Shown here: positions 47,628-58,533 of the stretch, one piece after another
Layout of the letters: every line of letters begins with the position of its first letter
Numbering within the stretch: the stretch's first letter is position 1
Source: Pseudisothecium myosuroides
Lineage: Eukaryota > Streptophyta > Bryopsida > Hypnales > Lembophyllaceae
Direction of reading: 5' to 3'
NCBI GenBank assembly: GCA_951799445.1
Contig: OX637287.1
Span: 47,583,724-47,647,723, forward strand
Length of the DNA: 64,000 bases
Position numbers and translations under genes: made by a program
Notes under the pieces: generated by a model
The model's input: the letters and a program-made list of their open reading frames with translations, nothing else
What the model was told of the DNA's origin: nothing
The model's database searches: none

Positions 47628-48543
47628 GAAGCTAGCTAAATAATCACATTCTCTCCTTCAAATTCCAATGGGGCTTGTAGGTAGACAAAACAAAGTTGGG
47701 GACAAAAAGATCCACTCCTCATTGAGATGCTTCCCTACATAATTAATACTTCACCAAAACTGTACAACTAACTACATATTCTAAAAGCTATGAAAGAGGG
47801 ACAAAAGGTATTAAATTTAGACACATATCAAACAAAGAAAGGTAATAGTAACAAAATTTAGAACTGATAAATTAAAATCATGGTTAAAAGGCTCCAAAAG
47901 TTGTTATAAATCCACATGTAATCCAACACCAATTTAACTACTAATCTATTTTCAATCTACAAGATGTTCGCTTGATTTGAGGCACTTTCAATTTATATAG
48001 AAGAGTCTAGAGCCAAAACAATATTGTTGGATGTTGATGAACATGGTACATTCTTTAGAACATAACATTGTTAACAAGGTTCATCCCTTCCCCCTTGGAC
48101 GAAGGATAATTCCTTGGATACCTGAAAAAAGTTTAGTTTAAATGGAAACGATACTCTTGGCGCATTAAGGTTACGGTACTAACAAGAGGGAAGCGAGCTA
48201 TTGGATAGATGTATAGCTAGAGTAGCTACCTGACAACTCGACTCTTGTGACAGCACCTGGCTATAGTATGTAGGCCAACACTACGTAGGGGGTTCCACAT
48301 TTGGGGGGGAGCAAAAGGGAACCCTTCAGCATTGGTTAACAATGTTATAGAATTTCAAATGCAAAATTTACTTGTTGAGAGTAAAAAGATGGTAGAGCAA
48401 TTGCCTACACCTCAAATTTAATTGCATTTTCCCCCCTCTCTGAGCTATCAAAATATCTTATTTGTTTTAAATTTGGTGGAGAATTGACTCAGTGGGAAAG
48501 TTCCAAGTGAGGGATAGACTTTTTTATCCACATCTGTAGCTAC
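47628..48543. mobile_element. Putative insertion upstream of right B12D (about 916 bp)
   Basis: The left B12D arm runs straight from ataaaattggtat into gataagccaattagaatc (read in gene direction), whereas here the corresponding halves are split by this DNA. gctata at the left edge and gctaca at the right may be a mutated duplication. Ends are not clear inverted repeats and I cannot assign a type. Confidence 0.55.
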
Positions 48544-48849
48544 AATAAGCCAATAAGAATCTAGCGATACAGTAACCATCAAAATAAGCCTTCGCCTCAT
48601 CAGCAGAGAACAGTCCCCGACGAAGCTAACAGCCGTGCAGAGACGCCGAAAGACGCGGCCGACACTGCTCACTCTCGTTCCCTTGATGACTAGACTAATG
48701 TCAGCGACAACCTGCCTCAAATATCATGACGCTCGCCGCCTTAATCCGTTGATCTCATGCACTGGTTGCAACAATCCGCCTCGATCCATATATCACGTGG
48801 AAGTTGAAGCTGTGCAATTCCTTCATTCAGTGCATTTCATTTCCGTCAA

Positions 48850-48856
48850 TATAAAT
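48850..48856 (+). promoter_or_regulatory. TATA box of right B12D gene
   Basis: tataaat lies 69 bp upstream of the start codon, well placed for a short leader. The left copy has gatggag at the aligned place, so the box is not shared. Confidence 0.5.
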
Positions 48857-48924
48857 CGAGACATCTGCTGTCGGTAGTAGAATTCATTTTGGCAGTCACT
48901 CTGCAATTTCGTAACAAGCTATCG

Positions 48925-50437
48925 ATGGCGCCGGTCGCGAAGCTGCCCTTCCAGCGCTGGATCAAACCAGAGGTACCTCACGCTAGCTTGCTTAATTCTT
49001 AGATTTCTTTTCAAGAATTTCATCTTGTGAATTGATGCTCCGGATTCCGTCGTACGTCGATCTAGCTTGTGCTTTGAATTCGAATGTTATTGATTCCAGC
49101 CCTTTTGATTTGATTTGGTGGAATCGGCCTGTTTCGTTCATATGAGGTTCTTGGTTTTTGAGTGGTGGAGTTCATTCTGCAACTCTGCTTCCGTTTGGGT
49201 GGCTAAGTTTCTGATGCATGTTCGGTTGAGAGAGGTGAAGATGAATTGGAGCTACATTTCTAGCAATCTTGCATGATTCGAGCATGATTCGACCACTCTT
49301 GCATGATTCGAGCTTAGAGCTGTTTCAAACAGAGATTTTTTCAGTTTCTGAAAGGTTCATGACTTACAATTTCGACTTAGGGGGGTGATCTTGTGTAGAA
49401 TTTCCCTCTTGTTGCATCCTGCGACCGTCTTTTCTGAAGTATCTCTGTTCCAGAAGTTCGCTCTGCAGATTTGGTCTGTGAATTTCGCTCAATTTCCATG
49501 CAATTCAAGTTGTCGAACAACAAGGTGTCAAAAATTCACATTCGCATCTAGATTCAGAGTGTGTCAACAAACTATTTTCGTAGTCACGGTATAGAGCTAG
49601 CATCTGTCAGCATACCAAAGTAAAGTTGTGCCATATTGTGAATATTGAATTAATAGACTTGAAGAGCAAATGCTTATGAAATATCGTATTAGGCTATGCA
49701 GTGGTGTAGCTTACACTTTAATTTCTTGAAAATTCGTGATTGTTTGCAGTTTGCTGTCTCAAACTGTTTGACTTTACATTTAACGATCTGGAAACTGCAC
49801 AGATGAGAATTTGGCTATCAGAATGGGTAGTAGCTCCTTCAGTTTGCCATTGAAAACTAAAAATCGCGATTTCAACAATTCCTGATGATGAAGAGACTCA
49901 TGTGAATTTTTCAGATCTACCCACTCTTTCTTGCTATGGGAATAGCTCTAAGCGCTTGCGGACTTACGATCGTCCGGAATCTCACTCGCAACCCTGATGT
50001 CAGGTAAAACGATCACTGTCCTGTTTCCTTTTTCGTAATTCATTCAGGATAATTGAAGGTGATATTTGATCTTTGGACGTATGGTGGTTGGATTTAACAG
50101 ATATTTCGTTAAAATGGCGTATTCATTTTTCCATTCATTTTTAAGGACAGGCTGTATAGAGTTCAGACTGCAAGGTCTAAAATCTAGGACCGATGTACGT
50201 TTCAGACCAGACGGTCTAAACGTAAAACTGCCAAGTTCATGGAATACCCCCATTTTAACGGAATATTCGTATGCTGGTTGGATTTATTCATGTTCCATTG
50301 TGCTTGCACTGAAGTCTTTGTGAGTTCACAGAATTTCAAAAGAGGATCGGGGAGCAGGGATGTTGGATAATTCCAAAGAAGGGGAAGCCTACAAGAATCA
50401 CAGTCTCCGAAAATACCTTGAAGGCCGGACCCCATGA
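48925..50437 (+). CDS. B12D: B12D family protein, right copy (3 exons, 80 aa)
   Basis: Exons 48925-48972, 49915-50003 and 50332-50437. The first junction is between codons, the second splits Arg46. The protein begins MAPVAKLPFQRWIKPE, then the hydrophobic IYPLFLAMGIALSACGLTIV, VRNLTRNPDVR, ISKEDRGAGMLDN and YLEGRTP. This is the layout of B12D, a small single-pass mitochondrial protein linked with respiratory complexes (MLRQ-like). Intron 2 carries a 171-bp family T insertion that the left copy lacks. A TATA box lies at 48850. It points away from the left copy 15.4 kb away, the same head-to-head geometry as the P450 pair. Confidence 0.93.
50097..50267. mobile_element. Family T MITE in B12D intron 2
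   Basis: Ends resemble other family T copies (agatatttcgttaaaatggc; in reverse complement gaatattccgttaaaatggg). It is bracketed by a 19-bp direct repeat, cgtatggtggttggattta (50078-50096) and the same with one mismatch (50268-50286). The left B12D gene has one copy of this 19-mer and no insertion (near 32350). Confidence 0.85.
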
Positions 50438-51309
50438 ACATGCCCACTGTCAACAACCAGTTTTCAGCACCCAAGTGAGGTCCATTTTCTTCACGGCATG
50501 GATGTCACCCTAAACTGCTGTGTGGGCGTAGATAGTGAATCAGTGTTACTCTTTTGAAGGTAGACTCTATGACTCAGATGTTTATCCTTTGTCAGCAATG
50601 CCGAGGTGCTTTGCTTGGCACTTTGATTTGTCAAGGAGAAGTCGTAATTCAAGGGCATGGTGTGAATTGTTGAGGTTGAACCAAAATCAAGCTATCAACT
50701 CTTATGAAGCATCATCCAAACCTAGATAGTAGATAGTAAGACTATTACATAGCATGTCGTGTTGTTGTTCAGTTTCAATGCAAATGTCACATTGTTTTTA
50801 TATTGAATGAGGTTCCAATGGAAAATTTTCTTTGAGTTTTGCATGAGTTCAAGTATTCAAGAAATTTTAGCACTTTTATATAACATTTGAGGTTGTTTGT
50901 GGGTGGAGCAATTGATCTCTTGTTCTGTTTATCAATTTTACTTGGAAGGAAGTGTGAACCATTCAAACGTGCAGGATCTGTTTATGATTTTAAAGATCAC
51001 TAAAAACATTTGAGAGGGTGTTGGTTAACATGGCAAAAAGTCGGATATTATGCCACTGTCATGGAATATTAGGTGTTGTGAAAGTAGAACTTCGGTTTGA
51101 GAAACATGTTGAGCCACCGGAATGCTATTTCCTAAAAGAACAGTGTTCTATTTTCAAAGTACTTCACACCCGACCAAAGCCTCAACGGATGCAACTTGTA
51201 CAAGCATGTTCTATCAAGGGTCAAGAAAGACGAATATGTTAACGCTAGCAATATTGAAGGACAAAATCATGAAATAGCCATATCCTTCATATCAAATAGT
51301 TTTCATCTC
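50438..51309. other. 3' flank of right B12D, gene-free
   Basis: Probably contains the B12D 3' UTR. No other gene recognised. Confidence 0.5.
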
Positions 51310-51734
51310 TATAGAATTGAGCTCCATTCAAATTAGGTGTTTAATCTCTAATTGAAGTCCAGGAGACCTGAGATGGGAATTGGACAAAACCATGCAGTCT
51401 ATTCAAATTTGGGAATACTAGATTATCGGATTTTACTCTAGATTGGCAGTCAATACATTTTGTGATGGCATGATTCAATTGAGGTTTTTACATCAAAACA
51501 GACATCTCAATTCAATGAGTGAGTGGCATTTGATACTTTTGATACTCATTTCAGAAAGCCTAAATGGCCACAATTCAAATATATGCATGCCATTATTGGT
51601 GGAGATGAAATTTATATCTTTTGAAAAGTCACAATGGTAGGGACTCTCTTAAGTTTCTATTTTTGAGGTAAAGAAAGAGGATTTTTGCATCCCATTGAGA
51701 CTTGTTTGAAGTTTCAACCTCAAGCAATCAAGTA

Positions 51735-51736
<2 letters not shown>

Positions 51737-51827
<91 letters not shown>
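51737..51827. repeat. (TA)n microsatellite, about 91 bp
   Basis: Pure alternating TA inside the diverged upstream-region copy. A shorter TA run lies at about 52855-52880. Confidence 0.95.
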
Positions 51828-51831
<4 letters not shown>

Positions 51832-52065
51832 GAAGAGGGCATGTATCGAAAAGAAAATTGAAATGAAGTTGCAAGAGGGACAATTGGATTTTGTTAATGA
51901 AGATACACTAGTGGTCAAATTTCAAGGAGTTTGGCAAGGTGTGGCTATAATATAAGGTTAGATTCATTTTTAAAGACTTCTTACTTTGCAAGAAGACAAA
52001 CAATGACACCTTAAATCAATCCAATGTTTTCAATCAACAAATCCTCCTCTTTAATCAATCTTTAA

Positions 52066-52286
52066 CCCTTAAACGTCGGGCCCATAACCGTGGAAGTCAT
52101 CTATTTTGTCACCATGTGAATTGTTGGATTAAAATAATGCAAAAGCACTCATTGGAAGTCAAACTATTGTAGATGATCTTCCCTTTTCCCACAAAATTTG
52201 GAAGATGAATAGTTGCATTTTTGTCCTATACAGTTTGATTCTCTGTCATCCATCGGCCATAAAATGGCTGCGTCGACGTTCAAGGG
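52066..52286. mobile_element. TTAA-flanked miniature element, 221-bp class
   Basis: TTAA at 52062-52065 and 52287-52290; ends CCCTTAAACGTCGGG and, in reverse complement, CCCTTGAACGTCG. Near-identical in length and content to 62736-62956 in the opposite orientation. Confidence 0.88.
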
Positions 52287-52650
52287 TTAAGCTTGAGATT
52301 TGAAAGAAAAAACCAAGTATTATTTATGCTCCTCAAATTCATGGAAGACAACACATCTCCAATCATCTACAAAAAAAACATCTTAGATTCTCATTCCAAT
52401 TCCTTTTAAGTGGAGTTTTTCATTTTCTAGTAACTTCCTAAATAAACTTCTAAAATTGAAACTTTAACCATTTAATACTGTCCAAGCAAGATTGATTGAA
52501 TATTACCACAAATTATTCAAGAATCCTTGACCACACATCTTCATGTATACCTACCATAATACGGAGTACACAACTTCATGTTCATTTCTAAACACAAGGC
52601 AACAAACTTCCATCTCAAAACAAGATTCAACAACCATAACAAATCCAACT

Positions 52651-53069
52651 CGTCACTTAAAAGAAAGGACTACAATGAAGAAGATGGCTCAAGCTAGGGG
52701 CCATCAACAAGACCTTCACTTTTATTTAACAAAAACATAATCCACGGAATTCAACAGTGCTTGCATCCGAAAAAGATGAACCAACACTACACTATCAAAT
52801 GCTACAAGTGAGAACTGGAGCAGCCAACTTCAAAAACTCCACTCACCATAAGTCTATATATATATATATATATATATATACAAAGTCCACCCCCCAAAAT
52901 AAAAAAAATACACAAAGCCAATTTCCGTCGCACAATTACCAAACCTCCTGTCAACGAAAATCAGAGGCAAGCAAGGGTCCAACAAACACGCCGACAAGTC
53001 AACGACGGAAAAGTCAACGCGGAGACCAAGGTCAACGCCAACAAGTCAACGTTCCCAGTCAGGTCGTGG
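52651..53069. other. 3' flank of the PHR1-like gene
   Basis: Probably contains its 3' UTR on the minus strand. Contains GTCAAC-rich repeats around 52980-53080 (acaagtcaacg, aaagtcaacgc, ccaaggtcaacg), W-box-core-like TGAC motifs on the minus strand, of unknown meaning. Confidence 0.45.
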
Positions 53070-56000
53070 TCAACGTTCCCAGCCGAAGGCATTGAGGTCG
53101 AGCTCCCCGCCGCGCGGTGTCGGCACCACCCCGTTGCCATTGCTGTGAAGGCTCTGCTGGCGATGGTTTAAGTCCAAATGGGCGCCTTCCAGCTTCACCC
53201 GCTGCTGCGGGGCTGCCATGGCACCATTGTTGTTGTTTGCGAATGTTGCATTGTGGTAGCTGTTGTGATTGTTGTTGCCATTGTTGTTGTTGTTGCCGTT
53301 GCTGTGGTTGTTGCTGTTGCTGCTGTTGTTCTGGTTCTGAATTGGGCTGTTGTTGCTGTTGTTGTTTTGGTTCTGGATTGGGTTGTTGTTGCTATCGGTG
53401 AAAATGGAGGGGATGGCGCCACGACGAGGAGTAGGTCGCTCCAGAGCCACCCCTGTTGCGATGCCCGCGTCGGCCACGCCGTTCGCATGAGGAGAACCGT
53501 GGTCGCCGTTAATGCTGTTGTTGTTCTTGTCGCCACCTTCTGTAAAGAATTTCACTCATTTTGTTTACAGTTTTGTATCCACTTCCTATTTCGTGACTCC
53601 CATTAATAATATCGTTTTAAAAGGTTAGCAAGAATTCTGTCCGTCGTTTGAAATCATGATTATGTAAGAATCTGACATTCTACAGAGTATGGAACGCGAC
53701 GAAGTTCTAATCAAAGTGTGGAAAGCCTAAATAAGAACCAAAGGTCAATGAGGTAACTTCTCGGGGAAAACATTTCTGAATGTATTTGATTAGACCCTAC
53801 GCAAGCCAGCCTGCTCACATGATCCAGCTTTATCGCAAATGCTTCCATAGGTTTGCAAGTTGTGCTCTGTAGGTTTTGTGATTTATGTCTTTGAATGCAA
53901 GGTTTTCAAAGGATTGGACCTGGGGGGAGAATCCTTAGGGATTCTGCTCAAGATCCTCTGCAGCATAAGCAAACTCTAACCCTATTTTTCACAAATGCTT
54001 AAAGCAAATTCCTGACGGTGCCATTAAGGATTGATGAAATTCCATACCTGGCGCGGTGGTATGTTGGTCGCCACCTTCAGAGACGCCCCCGCTGTCCTCC
54101 TGAATGTTCGTGAGGTTGGTGAGGTGGCTTTTCTGGGACGAGGAGTCCGATGAGAGGCGTGATGGCGGCATCGCCGGGTTGTTGTTGTTGTTGATGATAT
54201 TAGTGTTGCTTCCTTGCATTGGATTGTTGTTGTTGTTGCTGTGATTAGTGTTGATTCCTTGCATCAGATTGCTGTTGGTATTGTTGGTATTGTTGTCGTT
54301 GTTGGTATTGTTGTTGGTGTCGGATGCAAGGTGTTGGTTGTTAAATAGCTCAGGAGGGTTCAACCCAGTCAGACGTTGGGGTAAATGCGAAGCGGCAGCA
54401 GCAAAAGAGGAAGGATCACTGATCACCTTGGATGCAAGCTCGGTGAGCTCCTCATGCGCGGCTTTCAAATCCGGCGAGGTCGCCGTGTGCACCGCCAACG
54501 TCTCTTTCGCCTTCTCCAAGATGGTCTGCAAGTACTTCCCTTGCGCCTCAATTCGCAGCTGCAGATTCCGTTGCACCTGCACACCAATCGCACCAGGATG
54601 AGTGCTTGGAAATCACCTCAAGGTCGATAAAGAATTTTTAGTGACATCACTACAAAACATTGTGGTGATAGTTCAGCCAGCATTCATTTGTAGAGTTGTA
54701 AATAGTGCGCATGATTAGTGTCACTAGCTTTCATTATGAAAATTAGTATGATTCAGTAATATATCAGCCTGCACGAATTTAAGTATATTGCAAATCATGT
54801 GACTTTGGAAATTGATGCAACACGCACTATGAAGACAAGGCAATGTAGATTACGTTCGAGAGCTGTGTGGATTGAAAGAATTATTGAACATACTGTCAAG
54901 TTGGCTCTAGGTAGTGAAGAATGGTTAGAGCTGTACTTTTGAACATCAGATTTGAGCATTATGTGAGAGATTTAGTGCTCCAGGACCGCGAACTTACCTC
55001 AAGTTGCTCCTGGAGTCGGCGTTGGACTTCCATTTGCAAACGAATGGCTTCGGTGATCTGCACGTTGCTGCAGACATCACAACTTTTTTATTAGCCACTG
55101 CTTGGCTTTCGTCAACTTCTAAAGACAACCAAATACAGTCAGACCTCATCTGACTGTATAGGTACCCTCTCAACCTGCTAACTACAGTATCTAATTTTCA
55201 TACTATTATACCCTACGTTTTGAGAGGTTGACTTGTATCCATACAAGCTTAACACTAACAATAGTACCAATAGGAATACCTATGACAAACTTAACCTAAC
55301 AAGAGGACATATATGTATACCTATCTACCTATTAACTAGGTCCTCAGAATTTTTTGAAAGTAACAAAACGCGTAACTAATATAGATGACATAACTTATAA
55401 ACATTACCCATCTTGACTGGCAAAAAAATGACGTACTCTTGAGGATTCTGTGACGTTGGAGTAAGGGGACTATCAGATGCGCCATTACTTGCTCCCTGCA
55501 TGTCTGAAGACCCTGCACAGAATCGGCAAATGACCAACATCATTGTTTGATGATTAAAATCTTGATTTTATAATATACGGATTCTCATTCAAGCAGTAGA
55601 AGACAGCGCAAACTCTAACCTCTTTGTAATGACGTTCTTTAAAATCACCTCCTAAAATATCCTAAACATTTGTCACACTGTCAGAGACTGTAGCACACTT
55701 GTCACATATTCAAACTAAGTGAAAAATTGGTTGGTTGTTCCCGCCAGGCCACTTGTGGCTGGCGGTCTTGTATTCTTCTCTCTTTGCAATGAAATTCTTT
55801 TCATTTGTTTCAAAAAAAAAAAAAAAAAAAAAAACTAAGTGAAAAATTTGGGATTATATTTGGTAAGATAAAAGAGGTTTATCAGTATATCCTCATTTTC
55901 TATACCATGGCTGGCGTCCTTGTTGGCTTCATGCACACTGGAGTCTCTGTGAAGCTGTTTTCCAAGCCTGTATTTCTGCAAGCCCAATGTCAGGATTAGT

Positions 56001-58258
56001 GTGATGAGAGATTACTCTAAACATGACTTGCTTGAAAGCAAGATGTTTGTCTGTCACACACCACGGAATGAATTGCAAAATACGTCTTGATCCTCATCAT
56101 AAGCATGCAGCAAATTCTCTTCAAAAATTAACTAATTAATCTCATAAACGAATCGATCAATCGACGCTGCTTATGATATTAATCTTATAAACAAAAGTTT
56201 GAAAACATGAGAAATTCACCTGAAGGTGGCTCTTCAAATGGTAGAGTGTAAGACCCTTCACTCCCATAACCCGCATCACAGATTTCGGTGTAGCCTCTGT
56301 AAATCAATTTCAGACGCAGAGTTAGACCCTAAAACACCCATATTGTGAATATCCTCAAGAATTTCAATAGAAAAAAACAGCAAAAATCTAAGGGAACTCA
56401 CTCATGTAGGCAACTGCACGTAATTCAAACGACCCGTACAGATGCTTCCCTACAATTTACACCCTCTACTCTATTCTATTCACAAGCACCTAAATCAAAA
56501 TGGGTACACTTGAGGTATGTTCTCACTTAGTGTTAAAGAGTGTTGTTACTGAGGGTCTTAGGAATGAAGTTAGACCTACTTCTGGACCGGATTCACATTG
56601 GAAACATCAACCCTAACACCAAGTGCGAACATATCTAATCACCTTGAAAATTCACAGTCCATTTATACGGACATACGGTGTCCAAAATATACATTCCAAA
56701 AAAATCTCCGAATCCTCTTTTGACTTCCAACCAAAATGGAGATAGTTTAATAATAGGACCCATACTCCAATACTTATTTAAACGATTCTAGTTGCAGTTG
56801 CCTTACACACTGTTTGACATCCCATTTCAAAGTTCTGGACATAAATTCCTCCAGCAGGAACAGTACAGCCAAGTGTATCAGAAGCAGTCAGCGGAGTCAG
56901 AGACTGAATCCCCCTCTTCGCGGTGATTTGTTATCATGCGAATGGTACAACAGCCCCAGCAGATCCCCACTCTGGATTTTTCTTACGTACAAGGCTACCT
57001 TCACTCAGTATATATCATGGCACGCCATGTGGTCACTGCTGCCAAAGTCTAAGTTACAAAAAATATTGAACTTTTTCTGCTTTGTCGTCTTCCTTGCAAA
57101 TGTTGTCCACGTCGGTTTGCTACGCTATACGTGCGCTATTTCTGACAGTACTTGCTTACCCAATTCAGTGCATGCACCGGTCACCGTCCACTAAGAAAAC
57201 TATTTCTATAAAAGCCTGTTCTCTTATGATAAAAGGCTCCACGTTGTCTATGGATATCACTCCAACAATTCAAAACGTGTCCACAAGTAGGGTCTCCCAC
57301 CTCCGGTTCTAGGAAACTTCACTATATATATCGTCCATGATTTTATGGAACACTAAAACAGGGTGCGAAAGAGGAAATGAAACTCATTTTGTTAGATTTT
57401 GTTAGATCTTGGGAATGAATTGGGAATCACTTAAGTTAGAGGAACAGGATGAGATCCAAACCTCAGTACATGGCGTTCACCAATAAGTACACTAATCTAT
57501 AGTGATTAAATTAGAATTAAGCTAACAAAACAGTATATTGCACACTACATAGAAAACTTGGAAAATCCAAAAAGAAGTTTGTATAATTCACTCAGAGAAG
57601 ATAGCACTACTAATATGCACATACTAGTTAGCATATCTCTAAGTATTAGGGTAAGAGGAGTTAAGGTAACTGCACCTAATTATGACTTACTTCTAAACCT
57701 GACCGCAAGCGATTACTACCTAAATATTCCACCAACAAAAACTAAGACAGCTCAATAACAGGAACAATGCTCACATGCGTAATCAAACGATTTTCAGTGT
57801 AGATACATTTCTTACTGCACTGTCTAGTTACTAACATTGTCAGAGGGACGAATTTGACAGCAATTACAAGATACGCATTAAAGCTCCCTTGAGCAAAAAC
57901 CTGACAAGAACGATTCCTAAAGTTCTTGCAAATAGTAGAATGCATCTCAAAATCTACTAGACACAAATAAAGGTGATAAGAAAGATTGCACAACCACATT
58001 CATATATTTTCATTTTCATTTGATTTTTGAGAGCATGGAAAACTCACTCTCAGGGCCACCGAGCTGCGTGACGGCGTCCACAAAGCGCTCGTGAAGCTCC
58101 GGAGTCCAGCGCAGGCGAGGCTTGGGGTCCACGGGGCTCACTTCGCCAGCAGCCAAGGAGCCATACGGAGACTGCAATCGGGGGTCCTGCATAATTTGGT
58201 GCTGCTGCTGCCGGTGGGGAACCAGCGCCAAGTTGGAGTATTTCTTCATCTGGTACAT
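53070..58258 (-). CDS. PHL: PHR1-like MYB-CC transcription factor (7 exons, 500 aa)
   Basis: Nuclear DNA-binding protein of the PHR/PHL (MYB-CC, G2-like) family, whose members regulate phosphate-starvation and related responses. Minus-strand exons: 58258-58048, 56296-56220, 55975-55906, 55512-55437, 55067-54998, 54576-54048 and 53539-53070; all junctions keep frame. The single MYB repeat spans about residues 46-105 (PRLRWTPELHERFVDAV, KATPKSVMRVMGVKGLTLYH, SHLQKYRLGK). The MYB-CC coiled coil follows at about 146-195 (QMEVQRRLQEQLE). The C-terminal third is rich in Asn runs encoded by GTT/GTTATT-type repeats, and the protein ends with LDLNAFGWER, like the LDLN tail of PHL2/PHL7-type proteins. 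The start MYQMKK fits that subgroup. Exact orthology is not resolved. Confidence 0.94.
53230..53400. repeat. Trinucleotide-rich repeat encoding poly-Asn (exon 7)
   Basis: Runs of ttgttgttg-type sequence on the plus strand encode Asn-rich stretches on the minus strand. A similar run is in exon 6 near 54180-54320. Such runs vary in length between individuals and may be disordered activation regions. Confidence 0.85.
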
Positions 58259-58425
58259 CGTAAACTAAGCAATGTAGAATGAAAGGTGTCTGTCTATGTG
58301 TTAACGGGGGGTCTGGAGATCTCTGAAGACTTCGGTTGCACTTGAATGTTCTTTACTTGATGTGGCTTGATGGCGTTCTTCCGGAAAGAGGAATTGGACA
58401 CCAAAGGTTTCTTTCAATACTCTGA

Positions 58426-58533
58426 ATCGGACGCTGAATTGGACGCTGACCTGAACCCTGAATTGGACGCTGAATTGGAATCTGGATTGGGCTCTGAATT
58501 GGACTCTGGATTGGGCTCTGGATTGGTAGTCTG
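58426..58533. repeat. 12-bp minisatellite
   Basis: About nine imperfect units of gaattggacgct / ggattgggctct. Confidence 0.85.

Larger units (their letters stand above)
47170..48924. repeat. Upstream part of B12D inverted duplication, right arm
   Basis: Diverged reverse match of 33528-34330, with shared sequence such as cttgaaaaaacaaccttctt and cttcgcctcatcagcagag. Interrupted by an extra ~916 bp at about 47628-48543. Confidence 0.8.
51310..52650. repeat. Diverged, shortened copy of the P450 upstream region
   Basis: Matches 15010-18130 in the same order and orientation but with large gaps: gagatgggaattggacaaaa corresponds to 15018, gcatcccattgagactt to 15341, caatgacaccttaaat to 17333, and cttcatgtatacctacca to 17910. 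Interrupted by a TA microsatellite and a TTAA-flanked element. No P450 exons follow it. Confidence 0.75.

Noticed and set aside
53117..53606. Cys/Val-rich frames opposite PHR1-like exon 7
   Set aside because: Antisense reading of the Asn-codon repeat.
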